DNA from: Ezakiella coagulans
GTDB lineage: Bacteria > Bacillota > Clostridia > Tissierellales > Peptoniphilaceae
DNA: 64,000 nt
Direction: 5' to 3'
Assembly: GCF_003096635.1 (NCBI RefSeq)
Contig: NZ_QEKV01000001.1
Span: forward strand, 195,534 to 259,533
Shown here: one piece after another, positions 38,750-46,757 of the stretch
Layout of the letters: each line of letters begins with the position of its first letter
How positions within the stretch are numbered: the first letter of the stretch is position 1
Made by a program: the position numbers and the translations under genes
The notes under the pieces: model-generated
Databases searched by the model: none
Told to the model about the DNA's origin: nothing
Seen by the model: the letters and a program-made list of their open reading frames with translations, nothing else

Positions 38750-40240
38750 TTATCTAACTTTTAAAGTCGGATTTGTAACAAAAAAGTCTCCGTTCCAAAT
38801 TTCGTAACCTTTAACCTTGTCTGAAAGCATTACGAACCAGTGCGGGTCGACTGTGTATAAAATTGGAAGATCTTCATAGATCTTTGCTTGAATTTCTTTT
38901 GAAAGTTCATCTCTCTTAGCGATATCAGCTGTAACTCCGAGTTCATCAATCAACTTGTCAACTTCTTCATTTCCATAGTAGCTGTGATTTTTTACAGAAC
39001 CTGTCTTGAAGTGTTGTGCAAAGAAATAGTGCGGATTGCCGCTTGCTGTAGGATTTTGTGCATAAAGAAGAATATCGTGGTCTCCCTTTTCAGCTTCTTC
39101 ATCGATACTGTCTGCAAGTCTTACAGTAGCTTCAATACCGACTTGTTCCAAATCTGAAACGAGAACTTGACCGATAATCGGAAGATCTGGTTTTGCAGAA
39201 TATGTTAAAATTGAAAGCTTAACATTGTTGCCGTCTTTGTCAACCAACTTGCCGCCGTTATATGAATAGCCTGCTTGTTTAAATTCTTCTTTAGCCTTAT
39301 CAACATCGTAAACAATTTTTTGATCGCCGTTGAAGCTGAAATTCTTTGCAAATAATCCTGTAGGAATGTCTCCGCCGCCGAGAGCATCAATTATTTCTTG
39401 TCTATTTACCAATAAATCAAGGGCCTTTCTGAAATGAATATCCTTGATATGGTCTCTGTTCAAATTCAAGAAACAATAATATTGATAACCTGCACTATAA
39501 TCTACAGCATTAAATCCTTTTTTCTTCAAACTTGTTGCAACATCATTTGTTAAACCGAAAGCAACGTCAACTTCACCGCTTTCATAAGCAAGTCTAAGTG
39601 CATTTGCATCTTGGAATGCCTTAATAAGAACTGTTTCAGGTCTGTCTTCAAAACCGTCGTAGAACTCATTTCTTTCCAAAACAACTTCGGCACCCGGTTT
39701 TAAATCCTTAATCTTGTAAGCTCCTGTGAAAATAAACTTGTCGCCGTCTTTCTTAAACATAACATTTGTCCATTCTGCAAAAATTGATTCAAGGCTAACT
39801 GTCGGCAATTCTGTAACAATTTGAACCTTGTATTCATCGATTGGAGTGAAAACAATCTTGCCGGCAGATGCACGTGCAAATTCGTTTTTGTCCATAATCA
39901 TATTCATTGCATCACAGAAAGCTTGAGCGTCAACTTTGTCTCCGTTTGAGAAACAGACGCCTTCGTTTAGCTCTGCAACAAAATTGTTGTTGTCCTTAGC
40001 CTCGATTGATTTAACAAATCTTGACTTAAGTGTTCCGTCAGGTTGAAGAGTATAAACATATTCACTGATACCATGGTTTGTTAAACTCCAACCGTTTGCA
40101 CCGTCAAGCGGATCATCGCTTGCGATAACCCATGTTTGACCGACAACAATTTCTTTAACATCTGCTTGTGTGTCGTCTTTTTTGCAGCCGAATGTAAATA
40201 ACATAGCAATTAAAACTGCAATTAAAATTAGTTTTTTCAT
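38750..40240 (-). CDS. substrate-binding lipoprotein, SBP family 5
   Basis: 496 residues. Signal peptide with lipobox FTFGC (C19), then a periplasmic-binding-protein fold of the oligopeptide/nickel family (EGVCFSNGDKVDAQAF, LNLNRDHIKDIHFRKAL and the C-terminal DLPILYTVDPHWFV). First gene of the operon. The upstream cobalamin-type riboswitch suggests a ligand tied to B12 metabolism, such as cobalt or a corrinoid, rather than general peptides. That is inference; sequence alone does not give the ligand. Confidence 0.88.
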   Translation of the reverse strand: MKKLILIAVLIAMLFTFGCKKDDTQADVKEIVVGQTWVIASDDPLDGANGWSLTNHGISEYVYTLQPDGTLKSRFVKSIEAKDNNNFVAELNEGVCFSNGDKVDAQAFCDAMNMIMDKNEFARASAGKIVFTPIDEYKVQIVTELPTVSLESIFAEWTNVMFKKDGDKFIFTGAYKIKDLKPGAEVVLERNEFYDGFEDRPETVLIKAFQDANALRLAYESGEVDVAFGLTNDVATSLKKKGFNAVDYSAGYQYYCFLNLNRDHIKDIHFRKALDLLVNRQEIIDALGGGDIPTGLFAKNFSFNGDQKIVYDVDKAKEEFKQAGYSYNGGKLVDKDGNNVKLSILTYSAKPDLPIIGQVLVSDLEQVGIEATVRLADSIDEEAEKGDHDILLYAQNPTASGNPHYFFAQHFKTGSVKNHSYYGNEEVDKLIDELGVTADIAKRDELSKEIQAKIYEDLPILYTVDPHWFVMLSDKVKGYEIWNGDFFVTNPTLKVR

Positions 40241-40283
40241 AAAAATTCTCCTTTAACTAATTATAGTATAGAAATAAACAGGT

Positions 40284-40320
40284 AAAAAAACTAGCATTGC
40301 TCTGAACCGGAGCAAAACTA
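40284..40320 (-). terminator. riboswitch expression-platform terminator
   Basis: On the minus strand TAGTTTTGCTC pairs with GAGCAATGCTA around CGGTTCA, followed by seven T. It lies between the aptamer and the binding-protein gene, so it can switch transcription off. Confidence 0.75.
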
Positions 40321-40324
40321 AGGT

Positions 40325-40405
40325 ACAAGTATCGGACTTATGCATAAATGCAAATACCGTAGCGGCACTGTGTGGGATTCTAACCCACTTCCTTGTTATA
40401 TTCTA
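40325..40405 (-). ncRNA. cobalamin-riboswitch-like aptamer, shortened
   Basis: Read on the minus strand, AAGGAAGTGGG-TTAGAAT-CCCACACAG, then GTGCCGCTACGGTA, a short TTTGCATTTATGCATAAG arm and AGTCCGATAC match in order the conserved 3' core of cobalamin riboswitches (GGAA, AATCC, CCGCCACTGT, AGCC-GA-AC). Outer stem ACAAG (40392-40396) / CTTGT (40325-40329). The usual 5' half with the GGTGC element is not present between promoter and core, so this is a minimal or degenerate form. Confidence 0.7.
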
Positions 40406-40414
40406 TCTATTCCC

Positions 40415-40443
40415 ATTATACTGCAAAGTGAGTTAGATAACAA
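40415..40443 (-). promoter_or_regulatory. promoter of the riboswitch-ABC operon
   Basis: Minus strand TTGTTA (40443-40438), 17 bases, TATAAT (40420-40415). It places the transcript start only about 10-20 bases before the riboswitch core. Confidence 0.75.
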
Positions 40444-40445
40444 CT

Positions 40446-40567
40446 ATTCTTGCTAAAATGGCGAAAAAGGCTTGTTTCGCCACCACTCTCATTGCGACGT
40501 GCGTTTAAGCACGTCTCACTCGAGTGTTGTCTGGACTACGCCTTTTTCATCCATTTTATCTGCGAAT
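40446..40567 (+). repeat. inverted-repeat element A, 122 bp
   Basis: Ends ATTCTTGCTAAAATGGCG / CCATTTTATCTGCGAAT, then AAAAAGGC / GCCTTTTT inside, and a central ACGTGC GTTTAA GCACGT hairpin. Identical length at 42624 and 44186. It abuts the -35 box of the minus-strand importer. Confidence 0.85.
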
Positions 40568-40575
40568 GTGTAATT

Positions 40576-40881
40576 ATTCTTGCTAAAATGGCGACTAACT
40601 TGCTTTTCAGAACCTCCCAACCTGCAGTGTATTTACCAATACGCCTCGGTTGCTCGGTTCTATTCTTGTTAAAATTGCGAAAAACGGTTGTTCGACTTTT
40701 TAGTCGCTGCGACATACTTGCCAATATGCCTCGCTCCAAAAAAGTCTCGCACGTAACTATTCTTGCTAAAATGGCGACTAACTTGCTTTTCAGAATCTCA
40801 CAACCTGCGACGTATTTACCAATACGCCTCGGTTATTCGATTCTTCCAAAGCGGCGTTATTCAACCATTTTAGCGAAGAAT
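40576..40881 (+). repeat. element B left part, element C, and full element B
   Basis: B left part (40576 to about 40662), C (40672-40752) and a complete 123-bp B (40759-40881). No gene is supported in 40241-41443. Confidence 0.8.
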
Positions 40882-40898
40882 TTTAGTTAGGAGACGTT

Positions 40899-40945
40899 AA
40901 ATACCTTGATATTGATTTTGTTAAATAATTTTAAGGTATTTTTTT
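40899..40945. terminator. ATACCTTGA terminator module
   Basis: AAATACCTTGA... TTAAGGTATTTTTTT hairpin 18 bases after element B, as at the other sites. Confidence 0.65.
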
Positions 40946-40965
40946 GTATAAGCATGTATACGCGT

Positions 40966-41025
40966 TGTAGCGGCTGGCATACGTTACGACGTAAGGAGTA
41001 ACGATGTCCTGCCGCCATATATGAC
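40966..41025. repeat. GCGGCTGGCAT hairpin, inverted orientation
   Basis: Nearly the same sequence as at 28990, ending CCGCCATATATGACG. It follows the terminator module, as at 28940 and 35271. Confidence 0.7.
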
Positions 41026-41387
41026 GTGTATTAAATTTAGAACATTACCAACAACGTTGTGTAAATAAAAAATATAAACCACCTTAATTATATAATTTAC
41101 AACCACATCAACAATGCTATATATAAAATATCGCTCCCACAACGATTAAGACAATTGATATTTTAATAATTTTCATAACATATTTAAAAAAATAAAAAAC
41201 ATACTATTCACAAACATTATGATTTCTTAACAATAAACATTGAAACGTGTAATAGTTGGACAAAAAATCATTATATATCTCTATATATGATTTAATTTGC
41301 ACACAAAACGGAATAAGAAGTTATTATATAGGCGATTATCGTTAAAAATATATTAATATACAATAAAAACATGCTCATATTGTAAAT

Positions 41388-41416
41388 TTGAAATCAACAA
41401 TTCTGTCTGTTAGAAT
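41388..41416 (+). promoter_or_regulatory. promoter of the alcohol dehydrogenase
   Basis: TTGAAA (41388-41393), 17 bases, TAGAAT (41411-41416), 28 bases before the start codon. Confidence 0.65.
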
Positions 41417-41443
41417 GTAATTATAGAAAGAGAGGAATTTATT

Positions 41444-42622
41444 ATGATGAGATTTACTTTACCAAGAGATATGTATTATGGCGATCACGCTCTAGACATT
41501 TTGAAGGAACTTGAAGGAAAGAAAGCGATTGTTGTTGTCGGAGGAGGTTCGATGAAAAGAGCCGGTTTCCTCGACGAAACTGTAAACAATTTAAAAGAAG
41601 CCGGAATGGAAGTCGAACTTTTTGAAAATGTTGAATCCGACCCGTCAGTTGAAACTGTTATGAAGGGCGCAAAGGCAATGCAAGACTTCGGACCGGACTG
41701 GATTGTTGCAATCGGCGGAGGTTCTCCGATTGACGCTGCAAAAGCAATGTGGGCTTTCTATGAACATCCGGAAGTGACATTTGAAGATTTGATCATACCT
41801 TTCAATTTTCCGAAACTAAGAAAGAAAGCTAAATTTGTTGCGATTTCTTCAACTTCAGGAACAGCAACGGAAGTTACCGCTTTCTCTGTTATTACGGACT
41901 ACGAAAAAGGAATAAAATATCCACTTGCAGACTTTGAAATAACACCTGATATTGCAATCCTTGACCCAAGAATTGTTGAATCTATGCCGCAAAGACTTAC
42001 AGCCGACACAGGTATGGACGCTCTTACACACGCAACTGAAGCTTATGTATCAACAGTTGCATCACCTTTTACCGATCCACTCGCTCTAAAAGCAATTGCA
42101 ATGATTGATAAATATCTAAAAAAATCATACCACGGCGACAAAGATGCACGTGAACAAATGCACTATGCACAATGCATGGCAGGACAAGCTTTCTCGAACG
42201 CACTTCTTGGAATTGTCCACTCACTTGCTCACAAAACAGGCGCAGCATTTAGTTGCGGACACGTTGTTCACGGCTACGCAAACGCAATGTATCTTCCATA
42301 TGTAATTCAGTACAACAGAAAAGACGAAAGAGCTTTGAAGAGATATGGTGACATCGGAAGAATGCTCGGTTTTGAAGGAACAGATCTAGAAATCAGCGAC
42401 AAATATATTGCAATGATTAGAGATTTCAACAAAGAATTCGAAATCGTAAATTCCTTGAAAGAATTCGGAGTCGATGAAAAGGAATTCCTCGAAAAACTCC
42501 CTACAATTGCAAAGAATGCAGTCCTCGACGCATGCACAGGCTCAAACCCAAGAAAAATTGACGATGCGACGATGGAAAAACTGTTAAAATGCATTTATTA
42601 CGGAGAAGAAGTTACCTTCTAA
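41444..42622 (+). CDS. iron-containing alcohol dehydrogenase
   Basis: 392 residues. NAD(P) site GGGSPID (91-97) and the metal ligands of the FucO/butanol-dehydrogenase family are intact: D192, H196, H259 and H273 (spacing identical to FucO). It reduces aldehydes to alcohols, probably for fermentation redox balance; the aldehyde is not known. It is a single-gene unit with its own promoter and a GAGAGG ribosome site. The stop codon is followed one base later by repeat element A. Confidence 0.93.
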   Translation: MMRFTLPRDMYYGDHALDILKELEGKKAIVVVGGGSMKRAGFLDETVNNLKEAGMEVELFENVESDPSVETVMKGAKAMQDFGPDWIVAIGGGSPIDAAKAMWAFYEHPEVTFEDLIIPFNFPKLRKKAKFVAISSTSGTATEVTAFSVITDYEKGIKYPLADFEITPDIAILDPRIVESMPQRLTADTGMDALTHATEAYVSTVASPFTDPLALKAIAMIDKYLKKSYHGDKDAREQMHYAQCMAGQAFSNALLGIVHSLAHKTGAAFSCGHVVHGYANAMYLPYVIQYNRKDERALKRYGDIGRMLGFEGTDLEISDKYIAMIRDFNKEFEIVNSLKEFGVDEKEFLEKLPTIAKNAVLDACTGSNPRKIDDATMEKLLKCIYYGEEVTF

Positions 42623-42623
42623 A

Positions 42624-42745
42624 ATTCTTGCTAAAATGGCGAAAAAGCCTTGTTTCGCCACCACTCTCATTGCGACGTGCGTTTAAGCACGTCTCACTCG
42701 AGTGTTGTCTGTACTACGCCTTTTTCATCCATTTTATCTAAGAAT
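42624..42745 (+). repeat. inverted-repeat element A, 122 bp
   Basis: Starts one base after the alcohol dehydrogenase stop. It has the same ends and central ACGTGC/GCACGT hairpin as 40446-40567; its right end reads AAGAAT. Confidence 0.85.
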
Positions 42746-42759
42746 TTACAGTATAACTG

Positions 42760-42978
42760 TTCTTGCTAAAATTGCGAAAAACGGTTGTTCGACTTTTTAG
42801 TCGCTGCGACATACTTAGCAGTATGCCTCGCTCCAAAAAAGTCTCGCACGGAATCATTCTTGCTAAAATGGCGACTAACTTGCTTTTCAGAAGCTCCCAA
42901 CCTGCGACGTATTTACCAATACGCCTCGGTTGGTCGCTTCTTCCAAAGCGGCGTTATTCATCCATTTTAGCGAAGAAT
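42760..42978 (+). repeat. element C (left part) and element B (123 bp)
   Basis: C at 42760-42849, B at 42856-42978. Same C-then-B order as 30577-30795. Confidence 0.8.
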
Positions 42979-42996
42979 TTGGGTGAAATATATAAT

Positions 42997-43042
42997 AAAA
43001 ATACCTTGAGATTGATTAAAAATCATTTCAAGGTATTTTTTT
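42997..43042 (+). terminator. ATACCTTGAG terminator module
   Basis: AATACCTTGAG...TTCAAGGTATT hairpin with T run, 18 bases after element B; the likely terminator of the alcohol dehydrogenase. Confidence 0.7.
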
Positions 43043-43069
43043 GTAGAGGTGTGTGTACGCTGCTGTAAC

Positions 43070-43091
43070 GGCGGGTTCCGGGAATCCCGCC
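43070..43091. repeat. GGCGGG hairpin
   Basis: GGCGGG / CCCGCC around TTCCGGGAAT. Nearly the same as the copy at 56557. Confidence 0.65.
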
Positions 43092-43205
43092 GCCATATAT
43101 GACGTGTATTAAATTTGGAACATTACCAACAACGTTGTGCATATAAAATATATAAACTATTCTATTTTATAATTTATAAACGTATTTTCGATCTGTACGT
43201 ATCCC

Positions 43206-43345
43206 AAAAAGTAGCGTCGGGTGCACAATCGACGTCATAGACTCATTTCTCCTGTTCGTCGAAATATCGTCGGACGTCTTTGTATAAGACCTACCATCGT
43301 ATTTTTGATTTTTCAAATCAAAAATTACGGGTTAGGTCTTTAACA
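43206..43345 (-). repeat. inserted cassette E, copy 3
   Basis: Inverted copy of 8960-9100 lying inside a GCGTCG... / ...GCGACGC stem. No gene is seen in 42623-43520. Confidence 0.65.
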
Positions 43346-43467
43346 TTGCGACGCCCATTTTTGTGTATGGGAAATATTTGTTATTACGAACAACGCTGTG
43401 TATATAGAATATCTCCCTATAATAATTATCCAATAATATCATCTTTTCATTAGCAAAAAATACATCT

Positions 43468-43495
43468 TTGACATTTTTTTCTATTGTGATAAAAT
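43468..43495 (+). promoter_or_regulatory. promoter of membrane gene pair 1
   Basis: TTGACA (43468-43473), 16 bases, TAAAAT (43490-43495). Confidence 0.6.
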
Positions 43496-43520
43496 ATAAG
43501 TGTTAGGAGTGGATGAAAAA

Positions 43521-43694
43521 ATGAAGGAAAAATTTAAAAAATTCAGCATAAAACACTGGTGGATATATTCCGTTTTAATTGGAATTTTGGTTGCCGTGTT
43601 TTTCTATTCAACGAGACAAGAAAATCTGAGATTTGTTTTTGATGAAGTGTATGAATATATGAAAATAGTTGTGGAAACTTCTCCGGGGTATTAA
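43521..43694 (+). CDS. small single-helix membrane protein, pair 1 first gene
   Basis: 57 residues from the ATG at 43521 (AGGAG upstream); a GTG at 43500 is possible. Basic start, one helix (WWIYSVLIGILVAVFFY), then a short external tail. It is followed one base later by a larger membrane protein, the same order as two other pairs at 62002 and 62737. Function unknown. Confidence 0.7.
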   Translation: MKEKFKKFSIKHWWIYSVLIGILVAVFFYSTRQENLRFVFDEVYEYMKIVVETSPGY

Positions 43695-43695
43695 T

Positions 43696-44181
43696 ATGAA
43701 AAATGAAATGAATTTAGAAAAAATTCCATATGTAAAAATAATTCTTTTCGCCGTCTTATTTTCATTTATATTTACTGAGCTATTTGTCTTAATCGGAAAA
43801 GAGAAAGTCATAGATGCAAAAATAACACACGTCGACATTGAAAATGAAGATTCAGATGAAATCTATGATAAAATCTGGAAAATGTGGGATTTTTTTGGAA
43901 GTGCATCAATGCATAGGTCCGAAGTATTGGAAGAAGAAAAGAAGAATTACGAATTTTACGCTCCAACGGATGAAAGGCTCTTTAGCGAAGTGTTTATGGA
44001 TCCCGAGAAATTTTATGAAAATCGCAAGAACGGTACCTTAAACAACAAGATCTTATTTGAAATAAGTATGCTTATGGAAAAGTGTACAAGATTGAGAGAT
44101 GAAAAGAAGATTAATGTGCTCAGTTTTGAGTACAAGGGGGAGGAGATTAGGTTTCCCATAGGATTAGGAATCACCAGATAA
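43696..44181 (+). CDS. membrane-anchored protein, pair 1 second gene
   Basis: 161 residues from the ATG at 43696. One helix (about 14-32), then an external domain that shares motifs with the proteins at 62201 and 62955: an aromatic-x-x-P segment (YAPTDERLFSEVF), a LRKK/NRKN-x-x-LN turn and a closing SFEYKGEEIRFPI. No known family recognised. Element A starts five bases after the stop. Confidence 0.75.
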   Translation: MKNEMNLEKIPYVKIILFAVLFSFIFTELFVLIGKEKVIDAKITHVDIENEDSDEIYDKIWKMWDFFGSASMHRSEVLEEEKKNYEFYAPTDERLFSEVFMDPEKFYENRKNGTLNNKILFEISMLMEKCTRLRDEKKINVLSFEYKGEEIRFPIGLGITR

Positions 44182-44185
44182 AAAA

Positions 44186-44307
44186 ATTCTTGCTAAAATG
44201 GCGAAAAAGGCTTGTTTCGTCACCACTCTCATTGCGACGTGCGTTTAAGCACGTCTCACTCGAGTGTTGTCTGTACTACGCCTTTTTCATCCATTTTATC
44301 TGCGAAT
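44186..44307 (+). repeat. inverted-repeat element A, 122 bp
   Basis: Full element A immediately after the second gene of pair 1, followed by the left 72 bases of element B. Confidence 0.85.
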
Positions 44308-44315
44308 GTGTAATT

Positions 44316-44387
44316 ATTCTTGCTAAAATGGCGACTAACTTGCTTTTCAGAAGTTCCCAACCTACAGCGTATTTACCAATACGCCTC
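44316..44387 (+). repeat. element B, left 72 bp (island junction)
   Basis: Matches bases 1-72 of the 123-bp element B, ending ACGCCTC. The missing 51 bases (GGTTGG onward) are at 56420-56470. Together they make exactly 123 bp. Confidence 0.9.
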
Positions 44388-44517
44388 ATGTGGAAGCAAT
44401 AGCGTTGATACAAAAGATGTAAATTTAGAAATCCTGCATTTCAAGCAGTTTTATAATCATTTTGTTTTTGATAAAGATGAAGAAGGATATGTCAAAAAGA
44501 CTCAAAAAACTACATGA
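44388..44517 (+). pseudogene. possible 3' fragment of a gene at the island's left end
   Basis: An open frame crosses the junction from element B and continues about 42 codons (LEILHFKQFYNHFVFDKDEE in part) to a stop at 44517. The island part could be the tail of a gene cut off when the island formed. No family recognised. Confidence 0.35.
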
Positions 44518-44589
44518 ACGTAAGAGTAGTTTTGAGACTAGTATGAGGAAACACAAAAAATATAATTAACTCATTTTGTACTTTCTACA

Positions 44590-44618
44590 AGAGTAGCTGA
44601 AAAGGCTGCTCTTTTTTT
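44590..44618 (+). terminator. terminator near the island's left end
   Basis: AGAGTAGC / GCTGCTCT hairpin with a 7-base loop and T run. Confidence 0.7.
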
Positions 44619-44734
44619 ATTAAAGGGAGTAAGGATTCGTTACATCCTTTTTCAAAAAATGGAAAACTCATAAGCAACTTTACATATTCGCTTTTACAAC
44701 ATATAATAAAAGCGTAAACGAGAGGAGGCGGACT

Positions 44735-45322
44735 ATGAATACACTTAAAGAATATATCCAAGAAAATTTAGTGATAACCAACAAAGAAGCAGAAGAACTT
44801 GGATATACCAGGCATAATTTATCTGAATTAACAGAAAGCGGACAATTAGAAAGATTAAGACCGGGACTATATCAATTAAAAGGAAAAGTAATAGACGATT
44901 TTGTTTTAATATCATCAAATAGCAATCGAATTATATTTTCCCATCAAACAGCCCTATACCTCCACGACCTATACGATAGGACCCCAAATGTATTTCATAT
45001 ATCTGTACCCCAAGGCTACAATGCCAGTCATATAAAAAAGAGATATGAAGATTTACAAGTTCACTATGTAAAAAAAGATTTATACGAACTAGGAAAGGCA
45101 GAAATAAAATCGCCACAAGGCAATCTCATACCAGATTACGATATCGAAAGAACAATTTGCGATATCATAATAGACAGAGAAAAAATAGATAAGCAAATTT
45201 TTACAGAAGCCATAAAAAGATACTTTAAATCACCAAATAAAAATCTAAGACGACTAATAAAGTACAGTAGACTATTTAACATAGAAGATGAAATTAGAAA
45301 ATATATGGAGGTATTATTGTGA
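44735..45322 (+). CDS. AbiEi-family antitoxin
   Basis: 195 residues. An N-terminal winged-helix segment (NKEAEELGYTRHNLSELTESG) and RLRPGLYQL strand are followed by the AbiEi core (SHQTALYLHDLYDRTPNVFHI). In AbiE type IV systems this protein represses the operon and counteracts the nucleotidyltransferase toxin AbiEii. AGAGGAGG precedes the ATG. It overlaps the toxin start by four bases (GTGA), the usual coupling, but the toxin gene is broken, so the antitoxin is probably a survivor. Confidence 0.85.
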   Translation: MNTLKEYIQENLVITNKEAEELGYTRHNLSELTESGQLERLRPGLYQLKGKVIDDFVLISSNSNRIIFSHQTALYLHDLYDRTPNVFHISVPQGYNASHIKKRYEDLQVHYVKKDLYELGKAEIKSPQGNLIPDYDIERTICDIIIDREKIDKQIFTEAIKRYFKSPNKNLRRLIKYSRLFNIEDEIRKYMEVLL

Positions 45323-45390
45323 TTAATATCGAGAGTATAAAGGGAAAGATAAGAAGTCTGGCAGAGAAGAAAAATAGTATAAACATGTGA
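45319..45390 (+). pseudogene. abiEii toxin gene, 5' fragment
   Basis: GTG start at 45319, 23 codons (IESIKGKIRSLAEKKNS) and then a stop. The reading matches the N-terminus of AbiEii-type nucleotidyltransferases that follow abiEi. The remainder is displaced to 46402 by an inserted regulator gene. Confidence 0.65.
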
Positions 45391-45468
45391 TGCTATAATA
45401 TTTGTATTAGCATTATCGGGTATAATTTAATAAATCCTTGTACAATTTAAATGAAAGGTGGTGGAAAG

Positions 45469-46317
45469 ATGGATATAATGAAATCATTTAACTTAGCAAT
45501 TGACTATATTGAAGATAACTTAACTGATGAACTTGATGAAAAAGAAATAACACGGATAACAGGATATTCATTTCCAATGTTTTCAAGAATATTTTCAATC
45601 GTATCAGGATATTCATTATCTGAATATATAAGATTAAGAAAGATGACAAATGCTGCAATTGATTTAAAAAATTCAGATAAAAGAATTATAGACATCGCAA
45701 TAAAATATGGTTATAATTCTCAGGATTCTTTTGCCTTAGCTTTTAAAAGTTTTCATAAGCTAACTCCAGGTCAAGTAAAAAAAGGAGAAAAGTATCAATA
45801 TTTCCCAAGAATCTACTTTTCAATTTCAGTTCAAGGAGGAAATCAAATGGATATTAAGATTGAGAAAAAGAAAGCGTTTAAAGTAGCTGGTATTAAATCA
45901 GATGTAACTAAAAGTTCAAATTTCCCAAAAGTTTGGGATAGACTGGTTGAAAAAGTACCAAGAGAAAAATTTGAAGAGTTTGGTAATGGTCAAATCTTTG
46001 GCGTAGGATATGACTATGTAATGGATGAAGAAGATTCATTTATATACTTAGCTGGTTTTGATTTAACGGATGAGGTAAAAGCTGAGGAGTTAGGTTTAGA
46101 TATACTCAGCATTCCTGAAAAAGAGTATGCTATTGTAAGCTTAGAAGGTCCTATACCAAAGTGCATTCACGAAGGATGGAAGTATATTATTTCATATTTC
46201 TTCCCAAAAGAGGGATATAGACATGATGAAAGTCCCGATTTTGAAGTATATGGAGATGGAGACCCTAATTCAGAAGATTATAAAATGGAATTATGGGTTC
46301 CTATAGTAAAAGAATAA
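45469..46317 (+). CDS. AraC-family regulator with GyrI-like domain
   Basis: 282 residues from the ATG at 45469 (AAGGTGGTGG upstream). Residues 1-105 are a double helix-turn-helix (YIEDNLTDELDEKEITRITG; IIDIAIKYGYNSQDSFALAF; TPGQVKKG). From about 130 a GyrI-like effector-binding domain follows (KVAGIKSDV... EKEYAIVSLEGPIP... MELWVPIV). Such proteins sense small hydrophobic or cationic compounds. Its terminator follows. It lies inside the abiEii gene, so this regulator gene arrived later than abiE. Confidence 0.85.
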   Translation: MDIMKSFNLAIDYIEDNLTDELDEKEITRITGYSFPMFSRIFSIVSGYSLSEYIRLRKMTNAAIDLKNSDKRIIDIAIKYGYNSQDSFALAFKSFHKLTPGQVKKGEKYQYFPRIYFSISVQGGNQMDIKIEKKKAFKVAGIKSDVTKSSNFPKVWDRLVEKVPREKFEEFGNGQIFGVGYDYVMDEEDSFIYLAGFDLTDEVKAEELGLDILSIPEKEYAIVSLEGPIPKCIHEGWKYIISYFFPKEGYRHDESPDFEVYGDGDPNSEDYKMELWVPIVKE

Positions 46318-46334
46318 TTTAAATTTGTTTAACG

Positions 46335-46362
46335 GCATCTATCAAATGGTAGGTGCTTTTTT
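46335..46362 (+). terminator. terminator of the inserted regulator
   Basis: GCATCTATC / GGTAGGTGC stem (two G-T pairs), AAAT loop, six T. Confidence 0.7.
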
Positions 46363-46401
46363 GATTGATATTAGTAAAAATAGGAATGAGTAAAAAGTCC
46401 T

Positions 46402-46749
46402 ATGAAACTTGACCTAACAACAGGTGATGCAATGACACCAAGGGAAATAGAATACACCTATCCATGTATCTTTAGCAAAGAAAATATAAAAATAATGGTA
46501 TGTCCATTAGAAACAATTTTAGCAGAAAAATACGAAACAATATTCAGAAGAAATATAGCAACAACAAGAATGATAGACTTTTACGACCTATACACCCTCT
46601 ACAAATTAAAAAAATGAGATAGATTATAAAATATTAAAAGAAGCAATAGAAAGAACCTCAAATAAAAGAGGAAGTCAGGAGATAATGAAAGACTATGAGT
46701 AAATAATCGAGGACATAAAAGAAGATTCATATCTAAGATCCTTGTGGTA
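46402..46749 (+). pseudogene. abiEii toxin gene, 3' fragments
   Basis: 46402-46617 reads KLDLTTGDAMTPREIEYTY and then LETILAEKYETIFRR and TRMIDFYDLYTLY, the central and late motifs of AbiEii nucleotidyltransferases. A stop at 46617 is followed by further toxin-like codons (about 46620-46749) interrupted by another stop. Internal stops and loss of the catalytic N-terminal half mean no active toxin. Confidence 0.75.
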
Positions 46750-46757
46750 AGTATATC

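Noticed and set aside
40450-40890. 146-codon open frame, with relatives at 34789, 42763 and 44190
   Set aside because: It is translation of elements A, B and C. The same peptide segments recur because the repeats recur; the start lies inside the terminal inverted repeat.
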